The notes under the pieces were generated by a model. The model worked only from the letters and a program-made list of their open reading frames with translations. It was not told the DNA's origin and made no database searches. From Saccoglossus kowalevskii (lineage: Eukaryota; Hemichordata; Enteropneusta; Harrimaniidae), in NCBI RefSeq assembly GCF_000003605.2, contig NW_003145783.1:93334-115266 (forward strand): a stretch of 21,933 nt of DNA, given 5' to 3'. This document shows, piece by piece, positions 18,269-21,933 of this stretch. Every line of letters begins with the position of its first letter. Position 1 is the first letter of the stretch. Both the position numbers and the translations under genes were made by a program.

Positions 18269-18972
18269 ACTGAATTCGATTTAACGATTCCAGTCGATCA
18301 GAATTCTCACGAACTGAACAAAACAACAATCTCTTATTAATGGGACAGTGGAAGTTTCACTTCACGTCACACCACGTCACACCACGGTCACTTGTTTTTA
18401 GTAACTGTTATCTTACAAATTGGGAACTGTATCCTTCAATTAGAAGTGACGAACAGGTTAACCTCCAGGCCGCGTTAATGCATGCGAATGTTCCAGTGAG
18501 TATGCCACTCACAAAATTCGGCAATGAGTTAGATAAACAGCGAACCTCAATAACAAAGAGCTTAGCTACACCGCGGTTAATAACACCACCAACAACTTTC
18601 TGTCACTGTGGGCACGATCTTCTACAAACAAAGCATTGAAACACTATCCTACCATTGACACTTCAATGTTAGGTAATATGTTGATTTCACTGCGTGGAAC
18701 GTGTAATCACGACAAAAAACCGGTACTTTTTCCAATGAGAAACAAATCGGTAACTCTTACCTTTGAATTAAACGTACCGATCAGTGAAATCACTGCCTAT
18801 TTGAAGTTGTGTGTGTTTGGCCTCAGACAACAAATTGGCGCAGGTCAATCACTTCTACCTCAGACTACTGTAGAAAAATCAAAATAATGAGAAATACTAC
18901 TATAAATTGCTCATTATGTATTCATAAATATCGTAGACGAAAGAAAGGAATATTAAAAATGCTGTAACTCAC
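18269..18972. other. unannotated stretch
   Basis: Two plus ORFs of 99 and 83 codons (18340-18639 and 18636-18887) lack recognisable domains or codon bias. A ccacgtcaca word repeats twice near 18363-18385. I treat it as non-coding. Confidence 0.35.
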
Positions 18973-19051
18973 CAAAAGAATTGTCTATTTGAACAGAAGG
19001 ATTTACGACTATAAGGTCAAAACTCACAAGTGTGCGCATGTGCCTTTGGCA
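18973..19051 (-). CDS. possible upstream exon of the cyclase gene (weak)
   Basis: A good donor (TTTTG|GTGAGT) ends a short open segment preceded by an acceptor-like tattctag. It can read MRTLVSFDLIVVNPSVQIDN SF and leaves in phase 1, the phase needed for the frame-restored cyclase exon at 16688. The sequence is not a good signal peptide and has no clear family match. Confidence 0.15.
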
Positions 19052-19500
19052 CTAGAATAACATAACGAAAACATACGAAGCAGGTAAATGCAAGGTCTGC
19101 CAAGGCTCGCATTCCAAGGGCGTAATCGCCAATTCACATTCACAACAATAGACGTTGCTAGTCTGTTCTATAGTAGTTTGAGCGTCTACGATGTACACAA
19201 AGGGAACATTCAAGTATGTAAATTATGGTGGTATACAGACAGTATAAAGGAAAGATCACAGTCCCTATATCTACTTGGGCAACTTGAATAAGAAGGTCAA
19301 CGACTGGTTGAAGATGCATTTCCAGTTCGTAAATTTGCGAAGTTTTGTTTCCAGAATAAGATTGACAATACTGGTAAACATTGTTTACTTATTCCTCAGT
19401 CCCCTCTATGCCAATCTTTTTTTTAAATTTGGGTTTAATTAGTTATTTTTATTATACATTTTCTTTTATTTTATTTGCCGTGTAATTCATTATATTTTAA
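19052..19500. other. unannotated stretch
   Basis: A 67-codon plus ORF without features. AT-rich at the right end. Confidence 0.35.
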
Positions 19501-19640
19501 CCAGAGTGCCCCATTCTAGCCTCACAAGGTTGCGTGAGCTGCGCCCTCTGCGGTGCTCCAAACCCAACACTGTACGCCGTAGGGTCTTATGTCGTTCGGT
19601 CGGCGAGGGCGCCACTCACGCCTACATGTCAGGCTACAGG
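19501..19640. other. GC-rich patch
   Basis: About 140 bp near 58-60% GC, with many CpGs and the related words gcgccctctgcgg and gagggcgccac in inverted sense, set in AT-rich DNA. No exon or RNA fold is convincing. It may be a repeat fragment or a small unmethylated island. Confidence 0.4.
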
Positions 19641-20590
19641 AAACAACTCCTGAAATATCTTATTTGTACGTGTATAACCTATACACATATTAGTATATAG
19701 TCAGGGGGGATATATTCATAAGCATATAGTGTAGTATAAACTTTCGTAAAAGCGGTTGTTTCGCCTTAAAAAACAGAGTAAAATGTATAATCTGCAAGAC
19801 AGACTGTAAAATTCCAAGGTGTCTCTGTCTGTCACTCATTTCGGTACATGTATATATATATATATATATAATTGTTCTTTTACATTTCTGACAATATTGT
19901 AAAATCATTCAATTTTAATTTCGCTATTTCCGCTGATAAGTAAAATTCGCTTATTAATAGAATTTACGTGAACATGTAAAATAATAATAAAACTCATTGT
20001 TTTCTTGACAAATTCGTGAAATTAAAACACAGCGAATATGCTCGAAACATCAAAATAGTGAAATTAAATGTCAGTGAAAATAAATGGTTTTACAATATAT
20101 TACTTTGATATTTATAGTTTTGTTAGGCTTTTGAGAAGTGTTTGTCCCAGATTATCCAGGACTGTTTATGTTCGTACAATCTAAGGTAACAAATTGGTTA
20201 AAAGTCGTCCTTTTCTTCCACTTAGTCGTCAAGTGTTAGGATGGCATTATAAAGTATAATTAACAATGCAACAATATAGAGAAGATTGTGGCGTGTATAT
20301 ATTAAAATGGGGCAAAACTCCAAAATTGTTATTTTTGGGTGGCAAAGAGTTAGACTTTATATTTGTTTATGGTTTTAGTCTTAATATAGTAGGCGTGTAG
20401 CTTGTTGTCAAACCAATCAGGGTTTAGATTTGCCGAGGTTTACCCAACAAGCTCTGCGAGCTTTTGTATTCCATGATAGATATTCAAATGTACCTCTATT
20501 TTCGCCTGTAAATGCCCACGAATACTGTAGAACACGTTGACATAGCTGCATGCAATTTTAGCGGATTTGACTCTTGGCAGAATTAACAGA
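19641..20590. other. unannotated stretch
   Basis: AT-rich intron or intergenic DNA holding the TA microsatellite and a 9-bp inverted repeat (agcttgttg at 20399, caacaagct at 20445) around a ccaatca word. Confidence 0.35.
19851..19870. repeat. (TA)10 microsatellite
   Basis: Ten perfect TA units after a gtacatg word. Confidence 0.95.
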
Positions 20591-20594
20591 ATCT

Positions 20595-20720
20595 TAATTT
20601 AGCTAAAGTGTCAACTATCTCATTGTGAGAATATACTGTCTGTTAAATTAGCTACATCTTGAATTAGCGATATTACAGATTAGCTAAATTAGCTAAAATA
20701 ACATGCTAGCTAAAAAGACA
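20595..20720. repeat. ttagcta word cluster
   Basis: The palindromic word ttagctaa, or its core tagcta, occurs several times in about 125 bp, including attagctaaattagctaaaa near 20678. Spacing is irregular, so it is not a simple tandem array. Confidence 0.5.
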
Positions 20721-21933
20721 TGTTTTGCAGTATTTCCCTTAGCTTACAGATATGCCAAATTTTGTTTTCATTCAGAAAGTAAAGTCGCTGTGTTATTTAA
20801 TTACGTTTTCATTGCCACAATAATGACGTACAAGTATGGGCAGTAAAAAACATAAAATAACTAAAAAAAATGACTAAAAGACAAAAAATTTAAATAAAAA
20901 AAATATAACACAAGTTAAAATATACTGGTACAAATCACGAACACAATTACAGACAATTTCACTAAAATACAGCAATAATATGTATATCTATAACATTGAA
21001 ATGAAGTACTCACCTGGAAGGGTGTTGCTGTCTTAGTTCCATGCAGTGTCTGCACGCATGGCATCTTTGGGTGGGTGTTACACCCAAATATAATTAATGT
21101 TTTTTTGTCATTTTTATTTCTTTGTCTTCGTAGAAGAAAATGTCGTTGATAAGCAATTTTGTTGAACTTCAGGACTTTTTTTTCTGTTTTGACAGTTAAC
21201 TGTCACCGTCTAGGAAAGTTTATCCATGCACGCCTGTAGCCTTGTTTTTGTTTCAGATAGTACCACATCATTTTCTACATATAGAAGACAATTGGAGTTG
21301 GTTGGTTACGGTGAATTACAGGTGATTGGATCAAATATACCCAGGAGATCATTTATCATGAACAAATGGAAAGGATAAGAGCTTTTATTACGTCTTTGAC
21401 TTACACCACACGTTGAAATAAATTATTTAGTTAAGCCACTTTATATTTTAATATATTGTATATATTTTTAATGGTTTTATATATATTGCCTCTAATGCGG
21501 TAGTTTTTTTTTAAACATACCTTCACGCCAGTCACTGTCAAATAGGTCTATAAAACAAACATATAGTCGTTTATATTTCTTTTTTTATTTTTTTTGTCGT
21601 TGAATTACCAGTATGTTGACTGTGGTACAGAGATTTATCAACAATCCTTTTCATAATCTGTGGTGCGGCGCTTTTTTTCTGAAATCAAATTAGGGACTAG
21701 AGAATGCTATTCTCTTCTATGCAGTTAGTCTCACGTTCAGTAATAGTTTCCCTGGATAACTGGACATAGCTATGCCAATAGGAGTTTGGGTTGATTTGGA
21801 TCCTGAGTTATGAAGTGGTACTATACACAAGCTCCATGATTCGGAGAATATATTTGAAGAAAAAAAAATAAATAATTTCTGTACATCATCTATGAGATAA
21901 TGTTGGCCACGTGTGAACAATTCATTATTATTA
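20721..21933. other. unannotated stretch to the window edge
   Basis: AT-rich. The only exon-like signal is a strong minus-strand donor, CTTCCAG|GTGAGTAC, at 21014/21013, preceded by ATG-containing open frames. No acceptor or recognisable protein accompanies it. Confidence 0.35.

Noticed and set aside
18340..18887. Two consecutive plus ORFs of 99 and 83 codons
   Set aside because: No homology, codon bias or splice context that I can recognise.
20980..21080. Strong minus-strand splice donor (CCAG|GTGAGTAC) with short upstream open frames
   Set aside because: There is no credible acceptor or recognisable peptide, and the phase does not clearly fit the cyclase gene. A non-coding first exon cannot be excluded.
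1..21933. CRISPR arrays, bacterial operons, phage or plasmid genes
   Set aside because: The repeat structures are a minisatellite and transposon ends, and genes are intron-split. Nothing prokaryotic is present.

Overview
The window reads as nuclear DNA of an invertebrate animal, probably marine. The composition is AT-rich (about 36-37% GC by eye). Coding sequence is split into short exons by GT-AG introns, and remains of eukaryotic mobile elements are scattered throughout. I see no operons, Shine-Dalgarno sites or other prokaryotic organisation. The mix of a secreted-type cyclase/kynurenine-formamidase-like gene, a LINE tail, a 2A-like motif and intronless RecQ-helicase-like debris resembles deuterostome or lophotrochozoan genomes (echinoderm, hemichordate, amphioxus, mollusc). 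I cannot name the species.

Layout. 1-1.1 kb: plain DNA, then a 58-bp minisatellite of about 11 units with a three-unit higher order. 2.0-2.65 kb: hairpin-rich DNA and the broken 5' end of a RecQ-helicase-like gene on the minus strand. Its Walker A approach is interrupted by a 26-bp perfect palindrome flanked by 7-bp direct repeats. 3.1-3.85 kb: a 2A-like peptide motif of the kind found in non-LTR retrotransposons, then a tRNA-like SINE head. 4.28-4.99 kb: a 0.7-kb foldback element with arms of about 153 bp. 5.05-5.21 kb: a 165-bp TTAA-bounded MITE-like element. 5.83-7.76 kb: a possible larger TTAA-bounded inverted-repeat element containing a short ORF with core-promoter-like sequence. 8.4-8.5 kb: a 105-nt hairpin. 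10.6-10.8 kb: one convincing but unidentified minus-strand exon. 11.7-12.1 kb: the end of a Gypsy-like LTR and its primer-binding site. 12.4-13.5 kb: a block almost without CpG.

The clearest gene lies at 14.6-16.7 kb on the minus strand. Five consecutive exons encode almost all of a metal-dependent cyclase (bacterial KynB/isatin-hydrolase-like family), with all expected ligands visible and an apparent 1-base frameshift near the N-terminus. Upstream of it a 306-bp, 5'-truncated LINE tail sits between perfect 12-bp target-site duplications. The remainder to 21.9 kb is intron or intergenic DNA with a GC-rich patch, a TA microsatellite and a cluster of ttagcta words.

The genes do not form a recognisable joint pathway. 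The dominant theme is one host enzyme gene within a dense record of mobile-element insertions. The most distinctive items are the palindrome insertion, the LINE with its target duplications, the cyclase frameshift and the CpG-empty block.
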